From Limimaricola sp027213785 (GTDB lineage: Bacteria; Pseudomonadota; Alphaproteobacteria; Rhodobacterales; Rhodobacteraceae), in assembly GCF_050847355.1 (NCBI RefSeq), contig NZ_CP193755.1, forward strand, positions 1,860,001-1,924,000: 64,000 bases of DNA, written 5' to 3'. Below are positions 1-7,898 of the stretch, one piece after another. The translations under genes and the position numbers were made by a program. Within the stretch, counting starts at the first letter, position 1, and the number at the start of each line of letters is the position of its first letter. The notes below the pieces were generated by a model that worked only from the letters and a program-made list of their open reading frames with translations, was not told the DNA's origin and did no database searches.

Positions 1-1
1 T

Positions 2-1165
2 CAGGCAATCTTCGAAACACTTAACGCCCACGGGACACCACTTCTTCCTGCGGACCTGATAAAGAACTGGCTATTGTGGGAGGCATCGAGGCAGAAGCTC
101 GATGCGGCCGCATTATACGAAAACTATTGGCGCCTGTTCGATCGCGATCACAGTTACTGGCGCGCCAAAGTGGGCACCGGTCACGCCGCTCGCGCTCGTG
201 TTGACACTTTCTTGCAGAACTGGCTGTCCAAGGAAACCGGGGAGGCAGTTTCAGCTAAACATCTATACGATCTATTTTTGCGATATGCAGAGGGTATTCA
301 TGGAAACAGCAATCACCCAGTCGTGATTTCGGATCTAATGTCCCTGATCCATGCCGATGCATTGCGGTTTGTGAAAATTGACAAGCCGAGCGGAACGCGT
401 CGATTCGAATTATTCCTGGAGCGCCTAAAGCGACTTGATATTGTCGTCTTTCACCCCCTATTGCTCGAAGTGATCGCCCGCACAGAAGAAGACCCTCAAG
501 ATGCTGATGAATTCGGCGCAATTCTCGAGAGCTATCTGGTTCGACGCTTTGTCTGCGGCGCTCAAACACGAAGCTATGGTAGCTTGGCGTTATCGATCTT
601 GAGAGAAATCCGGGCGCAAGCCGACCGGCGAACAAGTGACATCCTTCAGGACGTCTTGAAGTCGCTTACTGGCTCCGACGAATGGCCCTCCGATGTAGTC
701 TTTCAGCGCAATTGGGTGTCTCGGCAATTCTATGGGTATTTTAAGCGCGACCGAGTCCTGATGCTCCTTCAGGCTCTTGAGCATAGATACCAAACCCAGA
801 ACGGCAAAGCCGAGCCGCTAATGCATTTCGATTGGTCGCAGCTCCAAATTGAGCATATTTTACCCCAAGCTTGGGAGGTCCACTGGCCAATTCCAGAAGG
901 AATAAGTGCCGAAGAGCGCAAGGCCAATTTGCAGGGAATCGGAAATCTAACCTTGGTGAGTAAAAAGCTCAATCCAAGCTTGTCAAATGGACCGTGGTTA
1001 CCTCTGAGCGAAAAGCAGCCCGGCAAGCGGCGCGGCCTGCATGATCACACCATGCTAATGATTAACAGAAAGATCTTGGATGACTTCCAGGAGTGGGACG
1101 ATACGTCAATAGCCAAGAGGGCTCACCAATTATTTGGCGACGCAAAAGGGATTTGGATGCGCTGA
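2..1165 (+). CDS. GmrSD-like DUF262/DUF1524 protein, C-terminal part (cut by window edge)
   Basis: The reading frame is open from the first bases, so the gene begins outside the window. The first codons give FETLNAHGTPL followed by ADLIKNWLL, the motif that ends the DUF262 (GmrS-type) domain. The C-terminal part contains IEHILPQ and GNLTLV...LN..LSN, the His-Asn pattern of the DUF1524 HNH-type nuclease. Proteins with this pairing are usually type IV restriction enzymes related to GmrSD that attack modified phage DNA; this is known for some family members and only inferred here. Base composition is clearly more A+T-rich than the housekeeping genes later in the window, which fits acquisition by transfer. 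The N-terminal DUF262 ATP/NTP-binding residues cannot be judged because they lie outside the window. Confidence 0.8.
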   Translation, partial: QAIFETLNAHGTPLLPADLIKNWLLWEASRQKLDAAALYENYWRLFDRDHSYWRAKVGTGHAARARVDTFLQNWLSKETGEAVSAKHLYDLFLRYAEGIHGNSNHPVVISDLMSLIHADALRFVKIDKPSGTRRFELFLERLKRLDIVVFHPLLLEVIARTEEDPQDADEFGAILESYLVRRFVCGAQTRSYGSLALSILREIRAQADRRTSDILQDVLKSLTGSDEWPSDVVFQRNWVSRQFYGYFKRDRVLMLLQALEHRYQTQNGKAEPLMHFDWSQLQIEHILPQAWEVHWPIPEGISAEERKANLQGIGNLTLVSKKLNPSLSNGPWLPLSEKQPGKRRGLHDHTMLMINRKILDDFQEWDDTSIAKRAHQLFGDAKGIWMR

Positions 1166-2006
1166 CGTCAGTGTGCCCGCTCGCGCTTGAGCTTGCGTAA
1201 ACAAGGCGGCGCCGATAGGTATAAAGCTATGCGAATTGGGTCGGGACCTCAACTTTGCCGCGTTCGGCATGATGGCCTGCTTGGCGGAGAAAGGAAAAGC
1301 GGCTCAGGCTTTTCGAATGCTGTGAAAGGGCTCGAAGCGGACCCTCGCTGCTCAGCGCATCGATTACCGCTAAAGGCCAGGTGGTTGCCGCGCTATTACA
1401 GAGCGCAAGGCGCATTGGCCCTCCTCTGATCGTGGCGTTTGTGGAGGCGCGGCCCACCGATGGTTATGAATTGGCAGCCCCTCGTCGGATCAGCGGGGTG
1501 TGACATTGTTGCACCAGTTCTGCTCGCATTGGTGGAGACCTCAAGCTGAGGACAGCGACTCATTGACCCAAGGTCAATCGGCGCCGACCGTTTCTTTGTG
1601 GGCTCGCTGTCACGTGGCCTACATCCTCCCCGGTAGGGTAACGAGTGCGGCTCGCCTTATTCCGGCGAGCCTTTTTACGATCGCTGTCATCGCCTCCGCC
1701 ATCGCTTTCAACCGCCAAGCCGGACAGCAGCTGTGACTTGCTTCCCTCCCGGGGCTGCCAGTTCATCCAGTGCGCTTGGATGCGCATGCCGGAGATCGAG
1801 CGCACCGGCCAGGAAAGTGGCAGCATCATCCGCGAACGGCGTGACGCACGTGATGCTGACAAATTGGCCCACCAAGCGCGCCCGTAAGTAGCTCCATGTC
1901 ACTCGGCTGAACCGCCGCAATCCGCCGGATAGTTCGTCCGGCCGATCATCTGAGGGCGCAGATGAGGATCATGCGATTGGGGTGACGCTTGCGTAACAAG
2001 CCGATC
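1166..2006. other. Intergenic stretch without a convincing gene
   Basis: I see no reading frame here with a ribosome site, family motif or consistent coding character on either strand. The short ORFs overlap each other on both strands and look random. The one clear structure is a terminator-like hairpin at 1649-1676. The stretch probably holds remnants left by past insertions and deletions beside the restriction-type gene. Confidence 0.5.
1649..1676 (+). terminator. Rho-independent terminator hairpin without an evident gene
   Basis: GGCTCGCC (1649-1656) pairs perfectly with GGCGAGCC (1664-1671) around a 7-base loop and is followed at once by TTTTT, the classic intrinsic terminator form on the plus strand. 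No protein gene ends just upstream, so it may end an unrecognised small RNA or be a leftover of a deleted gene. Confidence 0.7.
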
Positions 2007-2276
2007 TCAAGCCCTACCTGAAGGGCCGCTCTCGGTCGGCTCCAGTGTCAGAGCAACCCGGTCCCCCGAGGTATCGAGCTCCCGCCCGATCACTTGATAA
2101 AGTTTCGATCCCTCAGGCCGGAACTCGGAGACCATGCTGCCGATCTCCGGCACGAAGGATCGCATAGGGAGGTTGAGCGGGCCAAGCGTTGAAAGCTCAA
2201 GCGGCTGGCTCTCATGCGCAATGAGAAAGTCGACTTGGATCGGGTCGGACGAGCTATCGACGGTAGCGTCTGTCAT
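2007..2276 (-). CDS. Hypothetical protein, 89 aa
   Basis: Family not recognised. The start is well supported: the minus-strand sequence just before the ATG is GGAGG followed by AACGAC, an almost ideal ribosome-binding site. The product is acidic and soluble, with no signal peptide or membrane segment, and has a mixed polar composition typical of a small folded domain. It lies divergently from the small membrane protein gene at 2443, so the two probably share a promoter region. It may belong to the mobile or accessory segment at the left of the window. No function can be assigned. Confidence 0.6.
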   Translation of the reverse strand: MTDATVDSSSDPIQVDFLIAHESQPLELSTLGPLNLPMRSFVPEIGSMVSEFRPEGSKLYQVIGRELDTSGDRVALTLEPTESGPSGRA

Positions 2277-2442
2277 GTCGTTCCTCCGTATAACTGCAAC
2301 TTAGAGATGAATGGCAGTCGATGCAATCGGCAGAGGTCAGGTAGGTGTAATCTGACCCCCTGAAAGCGAGCTATCACCCAAATTTCCTTCCGTTCGCCAC
2401 AATCCGACGATACGTCGGGCCGGCGTTGGAGAGTGTTTGCAA

Positions 2443-2625
2443 ATGAAAACAGTGGTTTCCGATTTTCTCGACCTTGTCGGTTGGACCGTGTGGTCGATTC
2501 CAATCATCTGGATTGGAATGATCTACGTTTGGGATCAGGTCATTGGGGAGCGCGATGCAGGGGCGAACCTCATCGTCACGGGTCTGGTCGTCGTCTGGAC
2601 CGTGGCCCTGAGCCTATGGTCCTGA
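2443..2625 (+). CDS. Small membrane protein, 60 aa, two predicted membrane segments
   Basis: Family not recognised. The protein starts MKTVVSDF and has two hydrophobic stretches, one around residues 10-30 (GWTVWSIPIIWIGMIYVW) and one near the C-terminus (LIVTGLVVVWTVALSLW), separated by a short charged loop. A purine-rich GGAGAG lies about 9 bases before the ATG at 2443; an in-frame TTG lies two codons upstream. A second gene 143 bases downstream encodes a protein of the same size that also starts MKTV and also has two membrane segments. The two may be related small inner-membrane proteins. Confidence 0.55.
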   Translation: MKTVVSDFLDLVGWTVWSIPIIWIGMIYVWDQVIGERDAGANLIVTGLVVVWTVALSLWS

Positions 2626-2768
2626 TGCCGCAAGCGCGTCCTCTCGACATGGCAGTCTTGTCTCGCCAAGAAGGCAAGGAGTGGGAAACTTGCGGGCTAT
2701 ACTTTCGACCCGACCGGCACCCCCTTTGCCCAGATGCAGACGATATCGAACCGATCTATTTGAAAGGT

Positions 2769-2960
2769 ATGAAAACCGTATCCCCTGACCTGTTCGGCGT
2801 TGCACCTTGGGCTTGGCTCGTGGTGCCGCTCCTCTGTCTTCTGCTGGTCCGCATATTGGATCGGGATAGCAAGATGCGCGCGTCTGGGCTGGGCCTCGTC
2901 GCCACCTCGCTGATGATCTTTAGCGCCGTAACCCTGACCCGCTGGCAGGATTTCATCTGA
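2769..2960 (+). CDS. Small membrane protein, 63 aa, two predicted membrane segments
   Basis: Family not recognised. The protein starts MKTVSPDLFG, preceded by a GAAAGG ribosome site, and has two hydrophobic segments (about residues 12-27, AWLVVPLLCLLLVRI, and 39-55, GLGLVATSLMIFSAVTL) joined by a charged loop. The reading frame continues upstream of this ATG, but that extension is low-complexity in a way typical of a frame shadow and overlaps the preceding small gene, so I chose the internal ATG. It resembles the 2443-2625 product in length, topology and first four residues. An insertion sequence begins about 100 bases downstream. Confidence 0.5.
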   Translation: MKTVSPDLFGVAPWAWLVVPLLCLLLVRILDRDSKMRASGLGLVATSLMIFSAVTLTRWQDFI

Positions 2961-3059
2961 GCTGACGCTCCTGGCACACCGTCTGTGCAGACCTTTACGC
3001 CATTGGCGGCAACATCCATCAGTGCTGCACCTGCGGCACTGGCGTAAAAAGGGCGGATG

Positions 3060-3073
3060 CTGTTGAAATAGTC
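3060..3073 (+). repeat. Left terminal inverted repeat of the IS element
   Basis: CTGTTGAAATAGTC matches the reverse complement of 4625-4638 at 13 of 14 bases. Confidence 0.65.
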
Positions 3074-3135
3074 TGTATTGCAGCGCGGCAAGTCCTTCGA
3101 TTCACTCAATCCTGAGGGGATGGGAGGGTTTCGAG

Positions 3136-4521
3136 ATGATGGGCAGGCAGGAGGCTCCAGCGCAGCTGTTCTAAGAGTTCGATCTGGAGCGGCACGTCCC
3201 GGCCAACCATATGCCGCGAGAGATCGACTTGTTTCTCGACTGCGGCGGCTTGCGGGAGGCGCTGCGCCCCTTCTACAGCCACCTTGGCCGTCCATCCATC
3301 GACCCCGAACTCATCATCCGGATGCTGGTGATCGGCTACGTCATGGGCATCCGATCGGAACGTCGCCTCTGTGACGAGGTCCATCTGAATCTCGCCTATC
3401 GCTGGTTCTGCCGACTGGGCCTGGAGCGAAAGGTCCCGGATCACTCGACCTTCTCGCGCTATCGCCATGGCAAGTTCCGGGAGAGCAACCTGTTGCGTCA
3501 GGCCTTCGAAGCCACGGTGGAGCGCTGCCTGAAGGAAGACCTCGTGTCCGGCGAGGGCTTCGCTGTTGACGCGAGCCTGATCTCTGCCGACGCCAACAAG
3601 GTCCGGTCGATCGCGGCCGAGGATTGGAGCCCGGAGCGCGCGCGTGAGGTCGGGAACAGGGCAGCACGGGAACACTTGGAGACACTCGACGATGCCGCCT
3701 TCGGGGCCGCGTCGCCTGTCCAGCCGAAGTTCGTGGCGAAGTCCGATCCGGCCGCGCAATGGACCCGCGCCGAGGAAAGCCGTCCATACTTCGCCTATGC
3801 CACCAACTACCTGATCGACACCAAGAGCGCGGTCATCATGGACGTCGAGGCGACGAGAGCAATCCGCCAGGCCGAAGTCGGGGCCTCGCGCACAATGCTC
3901 GACAGGACGGAGAAGCGGTTCGGTATCCGGCCGGACTGGCTGGCCGCCGACACCGCCTACGGCAACGCCGAGAACCTCGGATGGCTGGTCGAGAAGCGCA
4001 GCATCATCCCCTTTATCCCGGTCATCGATAAATCAGAGCAGACCGATGGCACCTGGTCCCGCTCCGACTTCGAATGGGACGAGGCGAACGGTCAATACAT
4101 CTGCCCCGAGGGCCATGCTCTCAAGCAATTCCGCCGGAACTACTCCGATCCGAACCGGGGGCAGGATGCCGGCGGACGGAAGAAATACTGTGCCTTGAAG
4201 GCCACCTGCCAAGCCTGCCTATCCAAGGAAGTCTGCTGCCCGAAAGCTGAGGCGCGATACGTGACACGCGAGCCGCACGAGGAAGCACGCGAGTTCGCGC
4301 GCGAATGCCGCAAGACCAAGGCCTACAAGGTGTCCCGCGACAAGCGGAAGAAGGTGGAGATGCTCTTTGCCCACCTGAAGCGCATCCTTGGCCTGACCCG
4401 GCTACGCTTGCGCGGCCCCAACGGCGCCAAGGACGAATTCCTCCTCGCCGCTATCGCTCAGAACCTCAGGAAACTTGCGAAGCTACGGCCCCAGAATGTG
4501 CTGCGGGAGGCCACGGCATGA
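3136..4521 (+). pseudogene. IS1182-family transposase with premature stop codon
   Basis: The frame begins ATG ATG at 3136 (MMGRQEAPAQLF), then meets TAA at 3172-3174, then continues EFDLERHVPANH and through to 4521. Related transposases read LFYEFSLERHVP at this point, so the TAA most simply replaces a Tyr codon. Translation could restart at the ATG at 3211, giving a 436-residue protein that lacks the first 25 residues. The body is typical of the IS1182 family: an N-terminal DUF772-like domain (DHSTFSRYRHGKF), the catalytic region starting FAVDASLISADANK, the later DTAYG motif, a Cys-rich insert around residues 330-355, and a C-terminal DDE_Tnp_1 part with RKKVEMLFAHLKR. The gene is likely a broken transposase; readthrough or reinitiation cannot be excluded. 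Confidence 0.8.
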
Positions 4522-4624
4522 GCTGAGCGGCCGATTAGCCGCCTCAAGGCGGACAGACGGGCAGTTGCCCGATCGGAACGGCGGCGCCCCGACGTTTGGG
4601 CTGACAAAACCGTCGTCCTCGAGC

Positions 4625-4638
4625 GACTTTTTCAACAG
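4625..4638 (-). repeat. Right terminal inverted repeat of the IS element
   Basis: GACTTTTTCAACAG is the inverted partner of 3060-3073 with one mismatch. The 160 bases between this end and the next gene hold no recognisable feature. Confidence 0.65.
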
Positions 4639-4804
4639 AATGGGCGGGAAGCGGACATTCACTGCGCGCGGAGCCGAATGGCCGCTGTGGGCCAGTCGCG
4701 CCCGCTTTCGGCAAGCCGAGGATGGATCTTGAAGCTTCCGCTCCCTGCGCATTCCAGACATTGAAGCAAAGTGCTGTAAGGCCTTTGCGAAGTATTTATA
4801 GAAA

Positions 4805-5761
4805 TTACTCGAACTCCATCTGCTCGAAGACGCGGCCCGCGTTCTTGGTGGCCAACTCGTCGAAGGTGTCGAGATGCGCATAGGCGCTCTGGTCGACGTA
4901 GTAGGCCTCGGCCAGATCGCCGCCCTCGTCGAGATGCACGCCGATCTTCTCGCGCAGGTCCACGAGGTAGTCATACGTGTAGCGTCGCACCTGATCCATG
5001 TTGGTCGGGTAGCCGTGGCCGGGAATGACATAGGTCGCGCCCAGCGGCTCGAAGGCCGTCTCCCACGTCTGGACCCAGGCGCGGGTATCGGTGTCGGCGA
5101 ACACCGGCAGCATGCGCTCGTGAAACGCCATGTCGCCTGAGATCACCAGCTTCTGCTGGGGCAGCCAGACCACGATGTCGCCGGGGCTGTGCGCCGGGCC
5201 GAGATACAGCACCTCGATCGGGAAATCGCCGAAGGGCACGGTGTAGCTGTCCTCGAAGGTTTCGGTCGGGCCCTGTAGCCGGGTCGTCTCGAACCGGTCG
5301 CGCAGCAGCCGCTCGCCCGCCTGGAACGAAGCGTCGCCATCTTCCTCGAAAGCGCGCGCCGCCTCCGCATGAGCCAGCACCGGCACGCCTTCGTCGACCC
5401 AGTAGCCGTTGCCGAGCATCGCATGACCTTGTCCGTTCTCGTCGACCACCAGCTTCACCGGTTGGGCGGTCACGGCGCGGATTTCGTCGTGCAGGGCGCG
5501 GGCCAAGCCGCGGCTGGCACCGGCGTTGACCACCACCACTCCATCGCCGGTGACGATGAAGCTCAGGTTGTTGTTGTGCCCGGCATTCTCGTAGGTCGGC
5601 GGTGCGGTGGCGCCGGTGGCGGTCCAGACACCGGGGATGAACTCCACTGGCTTGGCGTAGAGCAGCGAGCCCGGATACTGGTCGGCGATGTCCTCGTCGG
5701 CCGGGGCCTCGGTGGCGGCGAACAGCGTCAGGGCGGCCAGCAGGCCGGTGATATTTCTCAT
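4805..5761 (-). CDS. Exported metallo-beta-lactamase-fold hydrolase with altered metal-binding motif
   Basis: The 318-residue protein has a Sec signal peptide (about residues 1-22) and an MBL fold. The fold is shown by the later motifs AHSPGD, ISGDMAFH and VIPGHG, which carry the third-His, Asp and fourth-His positions of MBL enzymes. The first metal motif, normally HxHxDH, reads ENGQGHAMLGN, so only the last His (His113) remains; the strand before it reads VVVVNAG where VVIDTG is common. It resembles the periplasmic MBL proteins linked to quinoprotein oxidation systems, but I cannot assign a substrate. The start is set by GGAGGAGAGG upstream of ATG. It lies about 100 bases downstream of the L,D-transpeptidase gene at 5861-6439 on the same strand and may be co-transcribed with it. 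Confidence 0.8.
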   Translation of the reverse strand: MRNITGLLAALTLFAATEAPADEDIADQYPGSLLYAKPVEFIPGVWTATGATAPPTYENAGHNNNLSFIVTGDGVVVVNAGASRGLARALHDEIRAVTAQPVKLVVDENGQGHAMLGNGYWVDEGVPVLAHAEAARAFEEDGDASFQAGERLLRDRFETTRLQGPTETFEDSYTVPFGDFPIEVLYLGPAHSPGDIVVWLPQQKLVISGDMAFHERMLPVFADTDTRAWVQTWETAFEPLGATYVIPGHGYPTNMDQVRRYTYDYLVDLREKIGVHLDEGGDLAEAYYVDQSAYAHLDTFDELATKNAGRVFEQMEFE

Positions 5762-5860
5762 CGAAGTCCTCTCCTCCGCTCCGCGGGATGGGCGGTCCGT
5801 CTCGCGGGCGAGGATGGTGTGGCGGGTGGCATTGGTCCAGTCTTTGCCACCCGCAGGTGT

Positions 5861-6439
5861 TCAGATGATGCGGACCTGCGTGCCGACCGGAGTAATGGCG
5901 AAGAGCTGGGCGATCATCTCGTTGTAGAGACCGATGCATCCGTCCGAGGAGGGCCGCCCGATCTTGCGCGTGTCATGCGTGCCGTGGATCAGGTAGGCAG
6001 GCCAGCTGAGATACATGGCATGGGTACCAAGCGGGTTGTCGGGCCCGGGCGGCATGTAGCGCAGCTCGGGATTGCGCTCGACCTGGCTCGGCGTGGGCGT
6101 CCAGTCGGGGCCGACCTTCTTGCGCACGATCTCGGTGTAGCCGCGCTTGGTCAGGTCCTCGGAGATCGGGATCGAGGTCGGGAAGACGCGGTAGTCCGAC
6201 GCGTCGGCGTTCCAGTAGTGCAGCGCGCGCGACTGGGTGTCGGCGACGATGGTGGCGACGCCAAGCGTGTCGAAGTGATCCTGCCAATACTGGGTGCGGA
6301 AGCTCGACACGTTGCGCTGCACGGGCGCCTGCGCGGGAGGCCGTGCGGCCTGCGCGCGCAACAGCGAGGGGGTGGCCAGCGCGGTCGCGGCGGCCGCCGC
6401 GCCGAGAAGCGCCTGCCGGCGGGTGGGGGTGATGCTCAT
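5861..6439 (-). CDS. Tat-exported L,D-transpeptidase (YkuD family), variant active-site motif
   Basis: The 192-residue protein begins with a twin-arginine-type signal (TRRQALLG, then an Ala-rich stretch). The YkuD domain ends in HGTHD (His152) and SSDGCIGLYN (Cys168), which give the catalytic His and Cys spaced as in the family. These enzymes form 3-3 peptidoglycan cross-links or attach proteins to peptidoglycan in the periplasm. The residue two after the Cys is Gly170, where family members normally have Arg (SxGCxR), so activity may differ. The frame extends upstream into the dsbA-like gene, but that part is shadow; MSITPTRR is the natural start. A CTTAAG-type box lies 56 bases upstream. The gene is the fifth in a minus-strand array with redox genes. 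Confidence 0.85.
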   Translation of the reverse strand: MSITPTRRQALLGAAAAATALATPSLLRAQAARPPAQAPVQRNVSSFRTQYWQDHFDTLGVATIVADTQSRALHYWNADASDYRVFPTSIPISEDLTKRGYTEIVRKKVGPDWTPTPSQVERNPELRYMPPGPDNPLGTHAMYLSWPAYLIHGTHDTRKIGRPSSDGCIGLYNEMIAQLFAITPVGTQVRII

Positions 6440-6494
6440 CTTGCCTGTGGTCCTGCTCTTGGTTGGGAGGCCGGGACAGGTCGACCACGGTCGC

Positions 6495-6511
6495 CTTATC
6501 CCAGCCTTAAG
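6495..6511 (-). promoter_or_regulatory. Candidate response-regulator box upstream of L,D-transpeptidase gene
   Basis: The plus strand reads CTTATC, then CCAGC, then CTTAAG: two half-sites 11 bp apart in the gap after the dsbA-like gene. The same layout occurs at 10577-10593 and 12703-12719. The 11-bp period fits a dimer of an OmpR/PhoB-type regulator on one face of DNA; the regulator encoded at 10639 is the obvious candidate. This is inference from pattern and position. Confidence 0.4.
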
Positions 6512-6516
6512 GGGGG

Positions 6517-7149
6517 TCAGCCGCGCGCCATCGCGATCGCGTTCTCGAGCCCGGCCTTGTCCATCGCGCCGGGGTAGATCACCGTGCCGATGATGAAGGC
6601 GGGCGTGCCGCGCAGCTGGAAGGCCGCCGCCTGCGCGCCGTTGCGGGTGAGAAGCCCGTCCCACTTGTCGCGGTTCTCGCCATAGGCGGCGTCGAGCGCC
6701 GCGACGTCGAGCCCGGCCTTGCTGAGCGTCTCCTCGATCAGCGCGTCGTCCAGCCGCCCCTCGGTCGCCATCAGCGCGTCGTTGGCGGTCAGGTAGGACC
6801 CGAGCGAGGCCGCGCCGAGCGCCAGCTGCGCCGCGCGCACCGAGGGCGCGCCGAAGATCGGCCAGTCCTTCATCACCAGCCGGACATTGCCGTCCGCCTC
6901 GACCACCTCGTTCAGGACCGGGTGGTTCGCCTTGCAGTAGGGGCATTGGTAATCGAAGAACTCGACGATGGTGACGTCGCCCTCTGGGTTGCCGAGAACC
7001 GGGTTCGCGGGGTCGAACATCACCTCGTCGATGGTCGGGCGCAGCGGCTGCTCCTGCGCGCGCGCCGGGCGCGTCGCGGTCCAGAGCGCGGTGCCGCCCA
7101 TGGCGAGCAGGCCGCCGGTGAGCGCGGTGCGGCGGGTGAGGTTGGTCAT
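6517..7149 (-). CDS. DsbA/ScsC-like periplasmic thiol-disulfide oxidoreductase
   Basis: The 210-residue protein has an N-terminal twin-arginine-type signal (NLTRRTALTGG, residues 3-13, then hydrophobic to about residue 31). Its thioredoxin-fold domain carries the active site FFDYQCPYCKANHP (Cys69 and Cys72) and a cis-Pro loop RGTPAF. CPYC with a helical insert is the pattern of DsbA-family_2 / ScsC proteins, which oxidise, isomerise or protect periplasmic thiols and are recycled by DsbD/ScsB-type membrane reductases. Its start codon overlaps the stop of the upstream L,D-transpeptidase gene by ATGA, so the two are translationally coupled. With a DsbD-like protein in the same operon, a reductive role is more likely than oxidation, but this is inference. 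Confidence 0.88.
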   Translation of the reverse strand: MTNLTRRTALTGGLLAMGGTALWTATRPARAQEQPLRPTIDEVMFDPANPVLGNPEGDVTIVEFFDYQCPYCKANHPVLNEVVEADGNVRLVMKDWPIFGAPSVRAAQLALGAASLGSYLTANDALMATEGRLDDALIEETLSKAGLDVAALDAAYGENRDKWDGLLTRNGAQAAAFQLRGTPAFIIGTVIYPGAMDKAGLENAIAMARG

Positions 7150-7898
7150 GTGGTCTCTCCTTGGTTGGTCGTCTGCTGGGGAGTGGACAGGGGCGTGCCC
7201 GGCGGCACCGTGCCCTTGCCGCTGTCGGCTTCGCTCAGCACCACGACCTTGGCGCCCGCGCGGGCGCGCTCGTGCAGGTCGATGATGTCCTGGTTGAACA
7301 GGCGGATGCAGCCGGCCGAGGTGGCCTTGCCGATCGACCAGGGGTCGTTGGTGCCGTGGATGCGGTAGAGCGTGTCGCGCCCGTCCTTGAACAGGTAGAG
7401 CGCCCGCGCGCCGAGCGGGTTGTCGATGCCGCCCTCCATGCCGCCGGCATGGGGCCCGTAGAGGTCGGGATCGCGGCGCAGCATGTTGGGCGTCGGCGTC
7501 CAGCGCGGCCATTCGCGGGTGAAGGGGATGTTGCCTTCGCCCGAGAAGCCGCGCCCCTGGTCGCCCACCGCGACGCCGTAGCGCATCGCCCGGTCGCCCT
7601 CCATCACGAGATAGAGGAACCGCGCATGCGGATCGACGACGATGGTGCCGGGCGCCTCGTCGGTCCAGTAATCGACCTCTTGGCGGCGGTTGCGTTCGTC
7701 GAGATACTGCTCGGGCACGGCGGGAATGACCTCGCCCTCGTCCTCCACCGCCGCATACATGGCCCGGACCTCGGCGGGGAGCACGGGTTCGGCCTCGGGA
7801 GGAGCGGCGGGTTCGGGCACTGGGGCGGCGGCGCAGGCTGCCAGGAGCGGCAGCAGCGCCAGCGACGCCAGCCGCCAGGGGCGGAGGATCTCGGTCAT
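7146..7898 (-). CDS. L,D-transpeptidase lipoprotein (YkuD family)
   Basis: The 250-residue protein starts with a lipoprotein signal ending LLPLLAACAAAP, with the lipobox Cys at about residue 22. A Pro/Ala-rich linker precedes the YkuD domain. The domain contains DNPLGARALYLF, the catalytic His in RIHGTND (His181) and the catalytic Cys in TSAGCIRLFNQ (Cys197), with the conserved Arg present. The enzyme would cross-link peptidoglycan in the periplasm. A C-terminal tail of about 30 residues rich in Thr, Gln and Pro follows. ATGA overlaps join it to the TlpA-like gene upstream and the dsbA-like gene downstream, so it is in the middle of a redox operon. The longer upstream frame is shadow of the TlpA-like gene. 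Confidence 0.88.
   Translation of the reverse strand: MTEILRPWRLASLALLPLLAACAAAPVPEPAAPPEAEPVLPAEVRAMYAAVEDEGEVIPAVPEQYLDERNRRQEVDYWTDEAPGTIVVDPHARFLYLVMEGDRAMRYGVAVGDQGRGFSGEGNIPFTREWPRWTPTPNMLRRDPDLYGPHAGGMEGGIDNPLGARALYLFKDGRDTLYRIHGTNDPWSIGKATSAGCIRLFNQDIIDLHERARAGAKVVVLSEADSGKGTVPPGTPLSTPQQTTNQGETT

Larger units (their letters stand above)
3060..4638 (+). mobile_element. IS1182-family insertion sequence
   Basis: The element is bounded by a 14-base terminal inverted repeat: CTGTTGAAATAGTC at 3060-3073 and its partner GACTTTTTCAACAG at 4625-4638, which match at 13 of 14 positions. Between them lies one transposase gene that nearly fills the element. I could not identify a convincing target-site duplication, so the exact outer ends may be off by a few bases. 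The transposase reading frame has an early stop codon, so this copy may be inactive. Confidence 0.75.

Noticed and set aside
1187..2006. Short frames and a possible structural RNA in the first gene-free stretch
   Set aside because: I looked for tRNA, tmRNA, SRP RNA and RNase P signatures and found none; frames overlap on both strands without ribosome sites.
2756..3295. A 179-codon minus-strand frame across the IS left end
   Set aside because: It spans the IS boundary and the shadow of a small membrane protein gene. A short part (near 2965-3060) reads like protein but matches no family I can name.
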